The notes: generated by a model not told the origin, from the letters alone. A DNA stretch of 64,000 nucleotides from Nocardioides allogilvus (GCF_003047285.1 NZ_PZYX01000003.1:248001-312000); one strand, 5' to 3'. Numbered from the stretch's first letter, positions 35,167 through 43,809 are shown. Numbers and translations are program-made.

Positions 35167-36332
35167 TGAGCACCATGTTCACCGAGCCGGAGGAGCGCGT
35201 CGCGCTGCGCGAGGCGGTCAAGAAGCTGGCCGGGAAGTACGGCCACGAGTTCGTCGCCAAGCAGGCTCGCGAGGGCGGCAAGATGACCGAGATGTGGCTC
35301 GAGATGGGTCGCAACGGCTTCCTCGGCGTCAACATCCCCGAGGCGTACGGCGGAGGCGGCGGCGGCATGTCAGACCTGGCCGCGGTCCTCGAGGAGGCCT
35401 CGGCGGCCGGTGCGCCGCTCCTGCTGATGGTCGTCTCGCCGGCGATCTGCGGCTCGATCATCAGCCGCTGCGGCACCGAGGATCAGAAGCAGCGCTGGCT
35501 CCCCGGCATCGCCGACGGCAGCCTGCTGATGGCCTTCGGCATCACCGAGGCCGACGCCGGCTCCAACTCCCACCAGATCACCACGACTGCCACCCGTGAC
35601 GGCGACGGCTGGGTGCTCACCGGCCAGAAGACCTTCATCTCCGGTGTCGACGAGGCGGGCGCGGTGCTGATCGTCGCACGCACCGAGGACGCGAAGACCG
35701 GCAAGCTCAAGCCGGCGCTGTTCGTGGTGCCCACCGACGCGGAGGGCTTCACCCGCCAGCCGATCCCGATGGGCTGGTCGGCGCCCGAGAAGCAGTTCAC
35801 GCTGTTCCTCGACTCGGTGCGTGTCCCGACCGAGGCCCTCGTCGGCGACGAGGACGGCGGCATCTGGCAGCTGTTCGCCGGGCTCAACCCCGAGCGGATC
35901 ATGGGGGCCGCGATGTCCAACGGCATGGCGCGCTATGCGCTGGACAAGGCGGTCGCCTATGCCAAGGACCGCACGGTCTGGAAGGACCAGCCGATCGGCT
36001 CGCACCAGGGCATCGCACACCCGCTGGCCCGGATCAAGATCGAGCTCGAGCAGTCGCGGCTGCTGCAGCAGAAGGCGGCCGCCCTCTACGACGCCGGCGA
36101 CGACTTCGGCGCGGGCGAGTACGCCAACATGGCGAAGTACGCAGGCGGCGAGGTCGCCTGCAACGCCTCCGACGTCGCCGTACACACCCATGGCGGCAAC
36201 GGCCTCACCAAGGAGTACGGCCTGGCCAACATGCTGGTCGGGGCCCGCCTCGGCCGGATCGCTCCGGTCAGCCGCGAGATGATCCTCAACTTCGTGGCCA
36301 TGCACAGCCTGGGGCTGCCGAAGTCATACTGA
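35166..36332 (+). CDS. Acyl-CoA dehydrogenase
   Basis: A 388-residue acyl-CoA dehydrogenase, the last gene of the operon (start overlaps the previous stop by one base, TGATG). The flavin motif GITEADAGSNSHQITTTATRDGDGWVLTGQKTFISG (about 125-160) is conserved. The canonical YEGT glutamate is absent (RIAPVSREMI), but Glu243 in GLNPERIMGAAM lies at the isovaleryl-CoA dehydrogenase position. With AtuA and the carboxylase it may serve as a citronellyl-CoA- or isovaleryl-like dehydrogenase. A GC hairpin follows as terminator. Confidence 0.9.
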   Translation: MSTMFTEPEERVALREAVKKLAGKYGHEFVAKQAREGGKMTEMWLEMGRNGFLGVNIPEAYGGGGGGMSDLAAVLEEASAAGAPLLLMVVSPAICGSIISRCGTEDQKQRWLPGIADGSLLMAFGITEADAGSNSHQITTTATRDGDGWVLTGQKTFISGVDEAGAVLIVARTEDAKTGKLKPALFVVPTDAEGFTRQPIPMGWSAPEKQFTLFLDSVRVPTEALVGDEDGGIWQLFAGLNPERIMGAAMSNGMARYALDKAVAYAKDRTVWKDQPIGSHQGIAHPLARIKIELEQSRLLQQKAAALYDAGDDFGAGEYANMAKYAGGEVACNASDVAVHTHGGNGLTKEYGLANMLVGARLGRIAPVSREMILNFVAMHSLGLPKSY

Positions 36333-36336
36333 GCGG

Positions 36337-36351
36337 CCCCGCTTGGCGGGG
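36337..36351 (+). terminator. Hairpin after the acyl-CoA operon
   Basis: CCCCGC-TTG-GCGGGG, four bases after the last dehydrogenase stop and about 65 bases before the IS30 left end. Between them (36352-36416) nothing else is recognised. Confidence 0.6.
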
Positions 36352-36416
36352 TGGCGGCACATCGCAGTCGGCCGGTGGGGTGCTGGGGGGCGTCGGGTGC
36401 GTCGGGTGCGTCGCGT

Positions 36417-37749
36417 TACCGAACAGTACGAGGGTCCGCCGCACGGCAATGTCAATCGGTCGAAGCAATTCGGTCAAGCTGCTGCCTGTTGCAGCAGCTC
36501 GTTCAGCTTCTGGGCCGGGGTGTGCAGGTCCAGGGTCGGACGGGGTCGTGCGTTGAGCTTGGCCGCGATCCGGGCCAGGTCCTCGGCAGTATGGATCGAG
36601 AGATCGCTGCCCTTCTCGAACCAGTGCCTCAACAGCCGGTTGGTGTTCTCGTTCGTGCCCCGCTGCCACGGTGAGTGCGGGTCGCAGAAGTACAACTTCA
36701 GGTCCAAAGCGGTCTGGATATCGGCGTACCTGGCGAGCTCAACACCGCGATCCCAAGTGACCGAGCGGCGCAAGTGCTCAGGCAACTTGCCCATCTCACG
36801 GATCATCGCCTCGGCCACCGAGTTCGAGTCATGCCGACCGGGCAGGTGCAACAAGATCGTGAACCGGGTCGAGCGCTCGACCAGCGTCCCGATCGCCGAA
36901 CCCGTGGCGGTCCCGCCCATGATCAGGTCACCTTCCCAGTGACCCGGCACCGCCCGGTCAGCCACCTCGGCTGGGCGTTCGCTGATCTTGAAGGCCTCCT
37001 TGTACGGGCTGGCCGGGTTCCGGGTGCTGCCGTGCGCCTTGCGACGGGCCCGCTTCAGGCTCAGACAGCGGTGCAGATCAACGCGCAGCGACCCACGGGT
37101 CTGCACATACAAGGCCTGGTAGATCGTCTCGTGACTCACCCGCTCAGTGTCGCTGGCCGCATCGGCCGCGAGCATCTGGCTGATCAATCTGGGCGACCAG
37201 CCGTCATCCATCCACTCCTCGATCCGACGACACAGACCGGGGTTGGCAGTGAGCTTGCTCGTCTTCGGCCGCGGACGACGGCCGGCAGCGGCGCGGTGAG
37301 CCACGCTCGCCCGGTAGACACCGTCCGGGCTCCGGTTGCGCCGGATCTCGCGACACACCACCGACCGGTCACGACCAATCGAGTCGGCGATGCGTTGCAG
37401 AGTCCACCCTTGAGAAACCCCAACGGCAATCTCCGCACGGTCATCGATCGACAACTGCCGCCGCACCCCTCCCACGACGGCGACCAACGGCGCGACAGCC
37501 CCAAGGCCACCATGAGGACCGAACACCAAGCGCAAGTTCATGTGGCCAGACTGGCTCCACCACACCACGGCCTGGGTGCTCGACACCCCAGTGCGCTCAG
37601 CGGCCTGGCGAAGGGAAACCCCACCGCAGATCAACTCCACAAACGCCTCGCGAACCTCTGGCGGGAAACTCTTCGGCATACAACGCTCCTTCAAGCGTTG
37701 CTTCGACCATATGAATCCGCCCACCCGCAGACCCCCTGACTGTTCGGTA
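36417..37749 (-). mobile_element. IS30 family insertion sequence, 1333 bp
   Basis: Terminal inverted repeats start TACCGAACAGT at both ends (left 36417, right 37749 on the opposite strand), and further matches such as GGGTC extend to about 26 bases. One transposase gene fills the element. No convincing target duplication is visible next to the ends (left flank GCGT, right flank GCTC). It sits in a gap between the acyl-CoA operon and a YjbR gene and breaks no recognisable gene. Confidence 0.88.
36474..37679 (-). CDS. IS30 family transposase
   Basis: A 401-residue transposase. An extra N-terminal helix-turn-helix-like stretch (about 5-42) precedes the IS30-type HTH (LSIDDRAEIAVGVSQGWTLQRIADSIGRDRSVVCREIRRN, about 76-115). 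The integrase core carries the DDE triad Asp251 (HWEGDLIMG), Asp310 (TWDRG) and Glu344 (TNENTN), with the DD(33)E spacing expected for IS30. The frame is intact, so it may be active. The ATG at 37679 is preferred; residues upstream of it would reach into the terminal repeat region. Confidence 0.92.
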   Translation of the reverse strand: MPKSFPPEVREAFVELICGGVSLRQAAERTGVSSTQAVVWWSQSGHMNLRLVFGPHGGLGAVAPLVAVVGGVRRQLSIDDRAEIAVGVSQGWTLQRIADSIGRDRSVVCREIRRNRSPDGVYRASVAHRAAAGRRPRPKTSKLTANPGLCRRIEEWMDDGWSPRLISQMLAADAASDTERVSHETIYQALYVQTRGSLRVDLHRCLSLKRARRKAHGSTRNPASPYKEAFKISERPAEVADRAVPGHWEGDLIMGGTATGSAIGTLVERSTRFTILLHLPGRHDSNSVAEAMIREMGKLPEHLRRSVTWDRGVELARYADIQTALDLKLYFCDPHSPWQRGTNENTNRLLRHWFEKGSDLSIHTAEDLARIAAKLNARPRPTLDLHTPAQKLNELLQQAAA

Positions 37750-37830
37750 GCTCGTGGGTGGGGTGGCTCTCGCCGTACGCGCGGACTAGCGCTCGCACAT
37801 GTCGACCCGGGCGCTGTCGGTGGCCTCTCC

Positions 37831-37836
37831 TACGCT
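37831..37836 (+). promoter_or_regulatory. Leaderless -10 box of the YjbR-like gene
   Basis: TACGCT, seven bases before the ATG at 37844. It fixes the start and rejects the longer frame from 37799. Confidence 0.5.
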
Positions 37837-37843
37837 GTGGCCC

Positions 37844-38224
37844 ATGGCGCCGAAGGACCGTCCGCTCGTGCCCGAGGAGTGGGTGCGGCGGCTGAGCTCG
37901 ATCCTGTGCGCGCTGCCGGAGTGCCGCGAGGAGCCGGCCTGGGTCGGCACCCGCTGGCGCGTCGGGCAGGCGACGATCGCCCACGTCTTCGGCGGCGAGG
38001 ACCAGCTGTTCCGGATCACGTTCCGCGCCGAGCCCGACGAGGTGATGGCCTTCGAGCACCTCGGCGATCCCTACTTCCGCTCCGGCTGGGGCGCCAACGT
38101 CGTCGGGATGCTGCTCGACGACGACACCGACTGGACCGAGCTGGGCGAGCTGCTCACCGACTCCTACTGCCTGCAGGCGCCGGTCACCCTGGCGGCGCAG
38201 GTGGAGCGCCCTGCGGTCTCGTGA
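37844..38224 (+). CDS. MmcQ/YjbR family protein
   Basis: A 126-residue single-domain protein of the MmcQ/YjbR family (CyaY-like fold): LPECREEPAWVGTRWRVGQATIAHVFGGEDQLFRITFRAEPDEV and a C-terminal WTELGELLTDSYCLQAP. Members are annotated as DNA-binding but their role is uncertain. The gene is monocistronic. Its last codons (AVS, stop) run into a dispersed repeat that forms a hairpin terminator. Confidence 0.85.
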   Translation: MAPKDRPLVPEEWVRRLSSILCALPECREEPAWVGTRWRVGQATIAHVFGGEDQLFRITFRAEPDEVMAFEHLGDPYFRSGWGANVVGMLLDDDTDWTELGELLTDSYCLQAPVTLAAQVERPAVS

Positions 38225-38297
38225 CGGTCGCTGCGCGACCTCCTCAACCTCCGACCTCGGCGGTCGAGGAGGCGCGCCAGCGCCGTCACGAAACCCC
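38215..38297. repeat. Two inverted copies of the GGTTGAGGAGG...GTCACGAAACC repeat
   Basis: Left copy 38215-38249 (reverse orientation) and right copy 38261-38297 face each other and can fold into a long hairpin. The left copy contains the YjbR-like stop codon; the right copy ends just before the stop of the convergent VOC gene. The left copy matches 943-978 at 33 of 35 bases. Confidence 0.8.
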
Positions 38298-38299
38298 GA

Positions 38300-38761
38300 T
38301 CACGCCGGTGCGCCGTCGTACTTCTCCTGGATCTGGTCGGACGTGAGCGCGGCGGGCTGGCTGATCCGCACGGGGTTGCCGAAGGGGTCGCGGATGCCGA
38401 TGTCGGTGCCGTAGGGCTGCTCGACCGGCTCCTGGGTGATCTCGACACCGGCGGCGTCGAGTGCGGCGTACGTCGCGTGGATGTCGCTGCTCGTGAGGAA
38501 CAGTCCGCCCAGGGCGCCCTTGGTGACGAGCTCGCGCACCTGGGCGGCGGTGGCGGCGTCGTGCTGCGGCCCGCCGACGAGCTCCAGGAGCAGCTGGACG
38601 TCCGCGCCGGGGAGGCCGATGGTGAGCCAGCGCATGAAGCCGAGGTCGATGTCGTTGCGGACCTCGAAGCCGAGGAGCTCGGTGTAGAAGGCGAGCGCCT
38701 CGTCCTGGTCGAGGACCGGGAGGCTCTTGAGGCTGATGGCGGTGATGTGGTTGGTGGTCAT
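38300..38761 (-). CDS. VOC family protein
   Basis: A 153-residue glyoxalase/bleomycin-resistance-type protein. It has the paired beta-alpha-beta pattern (AISLKSLPVLDQDEALAFYTELLGFEVRNDI ... GLFLTSSDIHATYAALDAAGVEI ... IGIRDPFGNPVRISQP). Metal-ligand positions are only partly occupied, so it may bind rather than convert a ligand. It has its own leaderless promoter but lies directly downstream of an AraC-type gene on the same strand, which likely regulates it. Confidence 0.85.
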   Translation of the reverse strand: MTTNHITAISLKSLPVLDQDEALAFYTELLGFEVRNDIDLGFMRWLTIGLPGADVQLLLELVGGPQHDAATAAQVRELVTKGALGGLFLTSSDIHATYAALDAAGVEITQEPVEQPYGTDIGIRDPFGNPVRISQPAALTSDQIQEKYDGAPA

Positions 38762-38768
38762 GACGAGG

Positions 38769-38774
38769 ACGCTA
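38769..38774 (-). promoter_or_regulatory. Leaderless -10 box of the VOC gene
   Basis: TAGCGT on the minus strand, seven bases before the ATG at 38761, overlapping the end of the AraC-type gene. Confidence 0.5.
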
Positions 38775-39218
38775 GGGGGCAGGGCGGTCGGTCTGCTTCT
38801 CCGAAACCGCTGTCCCTGCCGCAGCCTCCCGCGGTCGCGTCCACGCGGCGATGAAGCAGGTCGGGACGTGCACCGGCTCGTGCCGCACCCGGAACTCCGA
38901 CGGTGAGGAACCGACGACCGTGGAGAAGGTGCGGCTGAAGGTGCCGAGGCTGGCGAAGCCGACGTCCCACGCGATGTCGGTCACCGGCCGGTCCGTCTGC
39001 CGCAGCAGCGTCATCGCCCGCTCGACGCGACGCCGCTGCAGGTAGCGGTGGGGCGTCTCGCCGTACACCTCCTTGAAGACGCGGCCGAACTGCGACGCGC
39101 TCAGGTGGGCGATCGCCGCGAGCGTGGGGACGTCGAGGGGCTCGGCGTAGCGGCGGTCCATCTCGTCGCGCGCGCGGAGCATCCGGCGGTTGACGTCCTC
39201 GCGCGCGCTCAGCTCCAC
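38772..39218 (-). CDS. AraC family transcriptional regulator
   Basis: A 148-residue regulator that is nearly all DNA-binding domain: two AraC-type HTHs (LDVPTLAAIAHLSASQFGRVFKEVYGETPHRYLQRRRVERAMTLL and VTDIAWDVGFASLGTFSRTFSTVVGSSPSEFR, about 28-110). It lacks the usual N-terminal sensing domain, like MarA/SoxS-type proteins, with a C-terminal tail of about 35 residues. The GTG at 39218 follows a TAGCGT box. The VOC gene is ten bases downstream. Confidence 0.88.
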   Translation of the reverse strand: MELSAREDVNRRMLRARDEMDRRYAEPLDVPTLAAIAHLSASQFGRVFKEVYGETPHRYLQRRRVERAMTLLRQTDRPVTDIAWDVGFASLGTFSRTFSTVVGSSPSEFRVRHEPVHVPTCFIAAWTRPREAAAGTAVSEKQTDRPAP

Positions 39219-39224
39219 GGCGCC

Positions 39225-39230
39225 ACGCTA
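39225..39230 (-). promoter_or_regulatory. Leaderless -10 box of the AraC-type gene
   Basis: TAGCGT on the minus strand, six bases before the GTG at 39218. Confidence 0.5.
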
Positions 39231-39271
39231 ACCGGGTGGTGCGTTCGCTGGCGGTGAGTGGTCCGAGGGCT

Positions 39272-39277
39272 CATGCT
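39272..39277 (+). promoter_or_regulatory. Leaderless -10 box of the PLDc_N gene
   Basis: CATGCT, six bases before the GTG at 39284. Confidence 0.4.
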
Positions 39278-39283
39278 GTCCTC

Positions 39284-39658
39284 GTGTTCAAGCTCTACGC
39301 GCTGCTCTCGATCGTGAGCATCATCCTCATGGTGTGGTGCCTGATCGAGGCCGTCTCCACCGATGAGTCGCGCATGCGCAACCTGCCGAAGCTGTGGTGG
39401 ATCCTGCTCATCCTGTTCTTCCCGCTCGCGGGCTCGATCGCCTGGCTGGTGGCCGGTCGCCCGGTCGTCGCCGGCCCGCGGCCCGGACCTGCGCCGGCGT
39501 TCCCGGAGTACGACCGTCCCGGTCGCGCGATGCCGAAGGACCCGGTCAAGGACGAGGACTTCTTGAAGAAGGTGCGCGAGCGCGCGGAGGAGCAGCGCCG
39601 TCGCTACGAGCAGCAGAAGAAGCGCGAGCAGCAGAAGGACCAGCCCGAAGCTGAGTGA
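39284..39658 (+). CDS. PLDc_N domain membrane protein
   Basis: A 124-residue small membrane protein. Two transmembrane helices (FKLYALLSIVSIILMVWCLIEAV and LPKLWWILLILFFPLAGSIAWLVAG) flank a short loop, the pattern of the PLDc_N (phospholipase D nuclease N-terminal) domain, here without any nuclease. The C-terminal half is a charged coil rich in Lys, Glu, Gln and Arg. Function unknown. The GTG at 39284 places the first helix at the N-terminus. Confidence 0.82.
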   Translation: MFKLYALLSIVSIILMVWCLIEAVSTDESRMRNLPKLWWILLILFFPLAGSIAWLVAGRPVVAGPRPGPAPAFPEYDRPGRAMPKDPVKDEDFLKKVRERAEEQRRRYEQQKKREQQKDQPEAE

Positions 39659-40210
39659 TCACCGCAGCGGCACGAAGTTGTAGCGCCCGTGCTCGGTCAC
39701 GAGCCCGCCAGGGTTGATGACGCGCAGCATGATCCCCGCGACCGGGATGACCATGACCCCGGTGTCGGCGAGCTGGTCGACCAGCGACGCCGGCAGCTGG
39801 TCGGGCTCGGCGGAGACCAGGATCCGGTCGTACGGCGCCCGGTCGGGCGCCCCCAGCACGCCCTCGCTCGCCTGGCTGATCGAGGCCCACGGCTGGTCGG
39901 TCGCCGCGAGGTTGGCCCGGCCGAACCGGACGAGCTCCGGTTCGAGCTCGACCCCGACGACCTCACCGGTCGGCCCGACGAGGTGGGCGAGCAGGGCCGT
40001 GGTCCAGCCCGAACCACTGCCGACGTCGAGCACCCGCTGACCGGCGCTGACCTCGAGCAGCCGCAGCATGTCGGCCACCGTGCGGGGTTGTGAGTTGGTC
40101 TGGCCGGCGGCGATCCGCAGCGGGCCGTCGAAGGAGGCCTGCGAGCGCGCGTGGGCGGGCAGGAAGTCCACGCGGGGGTGGGCAGCGAAGGCGGCCTCGA
40201 CGGCGTCCAT
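39659..40210 (-). CDS. pcm: Protein-L-isoaspartate O-methyltransferase
   Basis: A 183-residue SAM-dependent methyltransferase that starts repair of isoaspartyl residues in damaged proteins. The N-terminal FDGPLRIAAGQTNSQPRTVADML carries the substrate motif, and VLDVGSGSGWTTALLAHLVG (about 60-79) is SAM motif I. It is shorter than E. coli Pcm (208), as usual in actinobacteria. It abuts the PLDc_N gene tail to tail. A CACACT -10 lies six bases before the ATG. Confidence 0.88.
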   Translation of the reverse strand: MDAVEAAFAAHPRVDFLPAHARSQASFDGPLRIAAGQTNSQPRTVADMLRLLEVSAGQRVLDVGSGSGWTTALLAHLVGPTGEVVGVELEPELVRFGRANLAATDQPWASISQASEGVLGAPDRAPYDRILVSAEPDQLPASLVDQLADTGVMVIPVAGIMLRVINPGGLVTEHGRYNFVPLR

Positions 40211-40216
40211 CCCTCG

Positions 40217-40222
40217 AGTGTG
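40217..40222 (-). promoter_or_regulatory. Leaderless -10 box of pcm
   Basis: CACACT on the minus strand, six bases before the ATG at 40210. Confidence 0.4.
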
Positions 40223-40309
40223 CCCTGTCCCGCGACGCTGAGCGCCGAGGAGGACCGGCAGAAATGAAACCCGGGACGGCCACCACGGGGGAGTGCGGCG
40301 GCCGCGTGA

Positions 40310-41089
40310 TCAGCCGCGGGGCGGCAGCGGCACGAGCATCGAGGTCCGCGCGGCGTACTCCGGATAACCCGGTCGCTGCATCATCGTCCGCTCGAGCAGC
40401 CGCGCCCCGGTGGCGAAGGCCAGGAAGTAGGTCATCGCGAGCGGCGCCACGATCGTGAGCAGGCCGGGCAGCCAGCCGAGCGACAACGCCCCGGCCAGCC
40501 AGATGCCCCACCAGACGCACGCGTCGCCGAAGTAGTTGGGGTGGCGCGTGTAGCGCCACAGGCCGGTCTGCATGACCGGCGGCTTCTCGTCGCGGGGCAG
40601 CCGCTTGTACGCCGCCAGCTGCGCGTCGCCCACGGCCTCGAACACCAGGCCGACCAGCCACACGACCACACCGACGGCGACCAGCCACGGCCAGCGGACG
40701 TCGTACGCCGCCGCGGTCATGAGCGGCAGGGAGACGACGAACACCGCGAGCCCCTGGACCACGAAGACCTTGCCGATCACCGTGGCGAACCCGGCGTCGC
40801 CGATCAGCGCGGCATAGCGCGGGTCCTCGCCGTGGCCGCGCGAGCGACGGTGGATGTGCAGGGCCAGCCGCGTGCCCCAGATCGTGACCAGGACCGCGAG
40901 CAGGGCCGAGAGCCACTGTCCGGAGACGACCGCCAGCACGACGGCGACGGCGACGAACGCCAGTCCCCAGACGACGTCGACCACCGAGACGCGGCCCACC
41001 CGCCAGCTGACCCACGCGGCAAGCCCCATCGCCACGATGCAGATCAGCAGATCGATACCAGCAGCGGCGAGCATGGTGAGGTCACCCAT
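40310..41089 (-). CDS. DUF1295 (steroid 5-alpha-reductase-like) membrane protein
   Basis: A 259-residue protein with about six helices and the C-terminal motif LWRYTRHPNYFGDACVWWGIWL (about 175-196) of the steroid 5-alpha-reductase / isoprenylcysteine methyltransferase membrane superfamily. DUF1295 genes sit in SigK clusters of mycobacteria (Rv0446c). It is last in the minus-strand SigK locus, ten bases after a methyltransferase gene. It may reduce or otherwise process a modified acyl chain; the reaction is unknown. Confidence 0.87.
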   Translation of the reverse strand: MGDLTMLAAAGIDLLICIVAMGLAAWVSWRVGRVSVVDVVWGLAFVAVAVVLAVVSGQWLSALLAVLVTIWGTRLALHIHRRSRGHGEDPRYAALIGDAGFATVIGKVFVVQGLAVFVVSLPLMTAAAYDVRWPWLVAVGVVVWLVGLVFEAVGDAQLAAYKRLPRDEKPPVMQTGLWRYTRHPNYFGDACVWWGIWLAGALSLGWLPGLLTIVAPLAMTYFLAFATGARLLERTMMQRPGYPEYAARTSMLVPLPPRG

Positions 41090-41098
41090 GAAGGGCTC

Positions 41099-42412
41099 TC
41101 ACCAGGCGCGCTTCGCCGGCAGCGTGTGGACCGCGCCCGGGCGCACCATGAGGATCTGGTCGACCCCCATGCGCCCGTCCCGGAAGGCCATCGAGCCGCC
41201 GACGAGGTAGAGCCGCCACACCCGCACGACCTCCTCGCCGACCAGCTCGGTGAGCCGTGGCAGGTTGGTCTCGAAGCGCTCGAGCCACCCTGCCACCGTC
41301 TGCACGTAGTGCTCGCGCAGGCCGTGCACGTCGCGCACCTCGAGACCCCCGTGCTCCAGGTGCGCGACTGTCTCGCCCACCGGTCGCATGTGCATGTCGG
41401 GGGCGATGAACGACTCGATGAAGGGACCGCCGCCGGGGTGGCGACCGCCCTGCCTGCCGGAGCGCGACATCTGCTGGACCAGCACCCGACCGCCCGGCTT
41501 GACCGCGCGGCGCAGCACGTCGACGTACGTCGGGTAGTTGGCCTCGCCGACGTGCTCACCCATCTCCAGGGAGCCGACGGCGTCGAAGTGGTCCTTCTCG
41601 GGGACCGAGCGGTAGTCCTGCAGGCGGATCTCGACCCGGTCACCCAGACCGCGCTCGGCGATCCGGGCATCGATGAACTTCTTCTGCTCGGCCGCGATCG
41701 TCACGCCGGTGACCTGGGCGCCGAAGTGCTCCGCCGCGTGCAGGGACAGCGAGCCCCAGCCGCAGCCGACGTCCAACATCCGCATGCCGGGCTCGAGACC
41801 GAGCTTGCGGCAGACCAGGTCGAGCTTGGCGCGCTGCGCCTGCTCGAGGGTGGCGTCCGGGGTCTCGTGGTAGCCGCAGCTGTAGGCCATGGCCGGGTCG
41901 AGGACCAGGGAGTAGAACTCGTTGCTCAGGTCGTAGTGGTGGCTGATCGCGCGGCGGTCGCGGATCGCGCTGTGCAGGCGACCCTTGACGCGCGCCTGGC
42001 TCGCGGGCAGCTTCGGCGGGAGGCCGAGCACGCCCAGGCCGGCGGCTGCGCGCAGGGCGTTGACGAAGGCGCCCGGCGATCGGCGTACGCCCGCAAGACC
42101 GCGCTCCTGGCCGACGGCGAACGCGTGGGTCAGGACGGAGTCGAGGTCCCAGCCGTCCTGCGCGGGGACGTCGAGGTCGCCGGTGACGTAGGCCTGTGCG
42201 GCGCCGAGCTCGCCCGGGTGCCACAGCAGGCGGCGCAGTGCGTCGGGGGAGCGGAGCACGACCAGCGGGGCGTCGGCGGGCCCGGCGACGGAGCCGTCCC
42301 ACACCTGCAGGCGCACCGGGAGGTCGCCGCCGATGAAGGGACGCGCGGCCTCGGCCAGCCGCTGCGCGATGCCGGCCCGGGTCAGGGTGGGCCGCGCGGT
42401 GGTCGTCGTCAT
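41099..42412 (-). CDS. Cyclopropane-fatty-acyl-phospholipid synthase-like methyltransferase (second)
   Basis: A 437-residue SAM-dependent lipid methyltransferase. The N-terminal lipid domain (about 1-135) precedes the Cfa core: ISHHYDLSNEFYSLVLDPAMAYSCGYHETP and SAM motif MLDVGCGWGSLSLHAAEHFGAQVTGVT. It keeps the YSCGY cysteine of classical Cfa enzymes, unlike its neighbour. It methylates double bonds of membrane acyl chains, giving cyclopropane or branched products. It overlaps the upstream paralogue by four bases (ATGA). Confidence 0.88.
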   Translation of the reverse strand: MTTTTARPTLTRAGIAQRLAEAARPFIGGDLPVRLQVWDGSVAGPADAPLVVLRSPDALRRLLWHPGELGAAQAYVTGDLDVPAQDGWDLDSVLTHAFAVGQERGLAGVRRSPGAFVNALRAAAGLGVLGLPPKLPASQARVKGRLHSAIRDRRAISHHYDLSNEFYSLVLDPAMAYSCGYHETPDATLEQAQRAKLDLVCRKLGLEPGMRMLDVGCGWGSLSLHAAEHFGAQVTGVTIAAEQKKFIDARIAERGLGDRVEIRLQDYRSVPEKDHFDAVGSLEMGEHVGEANYPTYVDVLRRAVKPGGRVLVQQMSRSGRQGGRHPGGGPFIESFIAPDMHMRPVGETVAHLEHGGLEVRDVHGLREHYVQTVAGWLERFETNLPRLTELVGEEVVRVWRLYLVGGSMAFRDGRMGVDQILMVRPGAVHTLPAKRAW

Positions 42413-43809
42413 CGGGCGCCTCCCTTGGTGAACGTCAGCTGCTGGACGTTGATGTAGCCGCTGGCGAAGCCGGCGCGGGAGTAGGCGAGGTAGAAGTGCC
42501 ACATCCGCATGAACTGGTCGTCGAAGCCGAGCGCGAGCACCTCGTCGCGGCGCGCGAGGAACAGCTCGTCCCAGCGCCGCAGGGTCTCGGCGTAGTGGCT
42601 GCCGAACTCCAGCAGCCCGGTGCGACGCAGGGCGGTCTGGGCGGAGGTGATCTCGTCGATGACCCGCACGCTGGGCAGGAAGCCACCGGGGAAGACGTAC
42701 TTGTTGATCCACGTCTGGGTGCCGCGGGTGGCGAGCATCCGGTCGTGCGGCATCGTGATCGCCTGGATCGCGACGCGCCCGCCCGGCGCGAGAGCGTGGT
42801 CGATGGTCTGGAAGTAGGTGCCCCAGAACTCGTGGCCCACGGCCTCGATCATCTCCACGCTGAGGATCGCGTCGTACGCCGCCGCGAACTCCGGCGCCGA
42901 GAGCGCGCGGTAGTCCAGCAGCTCGATCCGGACCAGGTCGCTGAGGCCGGCGTCGGCGACGCGCCGCTCGGCGAGCTCGAGCTGCTCGACCGACAGGGTG
43001 ATCGAGTGGACGTGCGCACCGCGGCGCGCTGCGCGGATCGCCAGCTCACCCCAGCCGGTGCCGATCTCCAGGACCCGGCTGCCCGCGGTCACGGCGGCCT
43101 CGTCGAGGAGACGCTCGATCTTGCGCGCCTGTGCCTCGGCGAAGTCGGGACTGTGGACGAGCGCTGTCGCGGCAGCTGCGTTGTCGGTGGTCGCTGGTGG
43201 AGTGGCGACCAGGTGGTCCGGACCGTCGGGCCCGGCGACGAAGGAGGTGGTGAACAGGGCGGACGAATAGCTCAATGTCTCGTCGAGGAAGAGCGCGAAG
43301 AGCTCGTTCGACAAGTCGTAGTGATGGGCGATGTTGGCCTGGCTGTTGTCCTCGGTGCTCCGCTGGTGGCTCGGGGTCCGGTGGGTGACGAAGGCGCGCG
43401 CCCGTTGCAGCGACTCGGGGATCAGGGTCGCGATCCGGGCCGCCGGCACGGTCAGGAAGGCGGCCAGGTCGTCGGTGTCCCAGGCGCCGGTGAGGTAGGC
43501 CTCGCCGAAGCCGATGAGCCCGTCCCGGCCGACGCGTGCGTAGAACTCCTCGGGACGGTGGATCACCATCCGCGGACCACCGCGGCCGAAGGTGCGCCCG
43601 ATGCCGCGGCTGTTGGGCGCCTCCTCGACGAGCACGTCGAGGCGGCGGATCGCGGCGGCGAACAGCCGGCGCGCGACGGCTGCCGACACGGTCGTGCGCG
43701 GGCCGGTGCGCACCGGCTCGAGGCCGGGGTGCCGGGAGCTCGGCTCGTCGGCCCGGTGGGTCGGGGTGTGCTGGGGCGTGTGGGCGGGGTTGTTGGCCAG
43801 GTCCGTCAT
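42409..43809 (-). CDS. Cyclopropane-fatty-acyl-phospholipid synthase-like methyltransferase (UfaA1-like)
   Basis: A 466-residue paralogue of the downstream gene. The core shows NIAHHYDLSNELFALFLDETLSYSSALF, then an extra stretch of about 35 residues, and the SAM motif VLEIGTGWGELAIRAARRGAHVHSIT. The classical Cfa cysteine is replaced (YSSALF). This resembles UfaA1 (Rv0447c) of M. tuberculosis, also in a SigK cluster and linked in the literature to branched (tuberculostearic-type) fatty acids. It overlaps both neighbours by four bases. Confidence 0.86.
   Translation of the reverse strand: MTDLANNPAHTPQHTPTHRADEPSSRHPGLEPVRTGPRTTVSAAVARRLFAAAIRRLDVLVEEAPNSRGIGRTFGRGGPRMVIHRPEEFYARVGRDGLIGFGEAYLTGAWDTDDLAAFLTVPAARIATLIPESLQRARAFVTHRTPSHQRSTEDNSQANIAHHYDLSNELFALFLDETLSYSSALFTTSFVAGPDGPDHLVATPPATTDNAAAATALVHSPDFAEAQARKIERLLDEAAVTAGSRVLEIGTGWGELAIRAARRGAHVHSITLSVEQLELAERRVADAGLSDLVRIELLDYRALSAPEFAAAYDAILSVEMIEAVGHEFWGTYFQTIDHALAPGGRVAIQAITMPHDRMLATRGTQTWINKYVFPGGFLPSVRVIDEITSAQTALRRTGLLEFGSHYAETLRRWDELFLARRDEVLALGFDDQFMRMWHFYLAYSRAGFASGYINVQQLTFTKGGAR

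Noticed and set aside
36417..37749. Composite transposon or genomic island around the IS30 element
   Set aside because: Only one IS copy is seen, flanks are ordinary genes with similar composition, and no tRNA or integrase is near.
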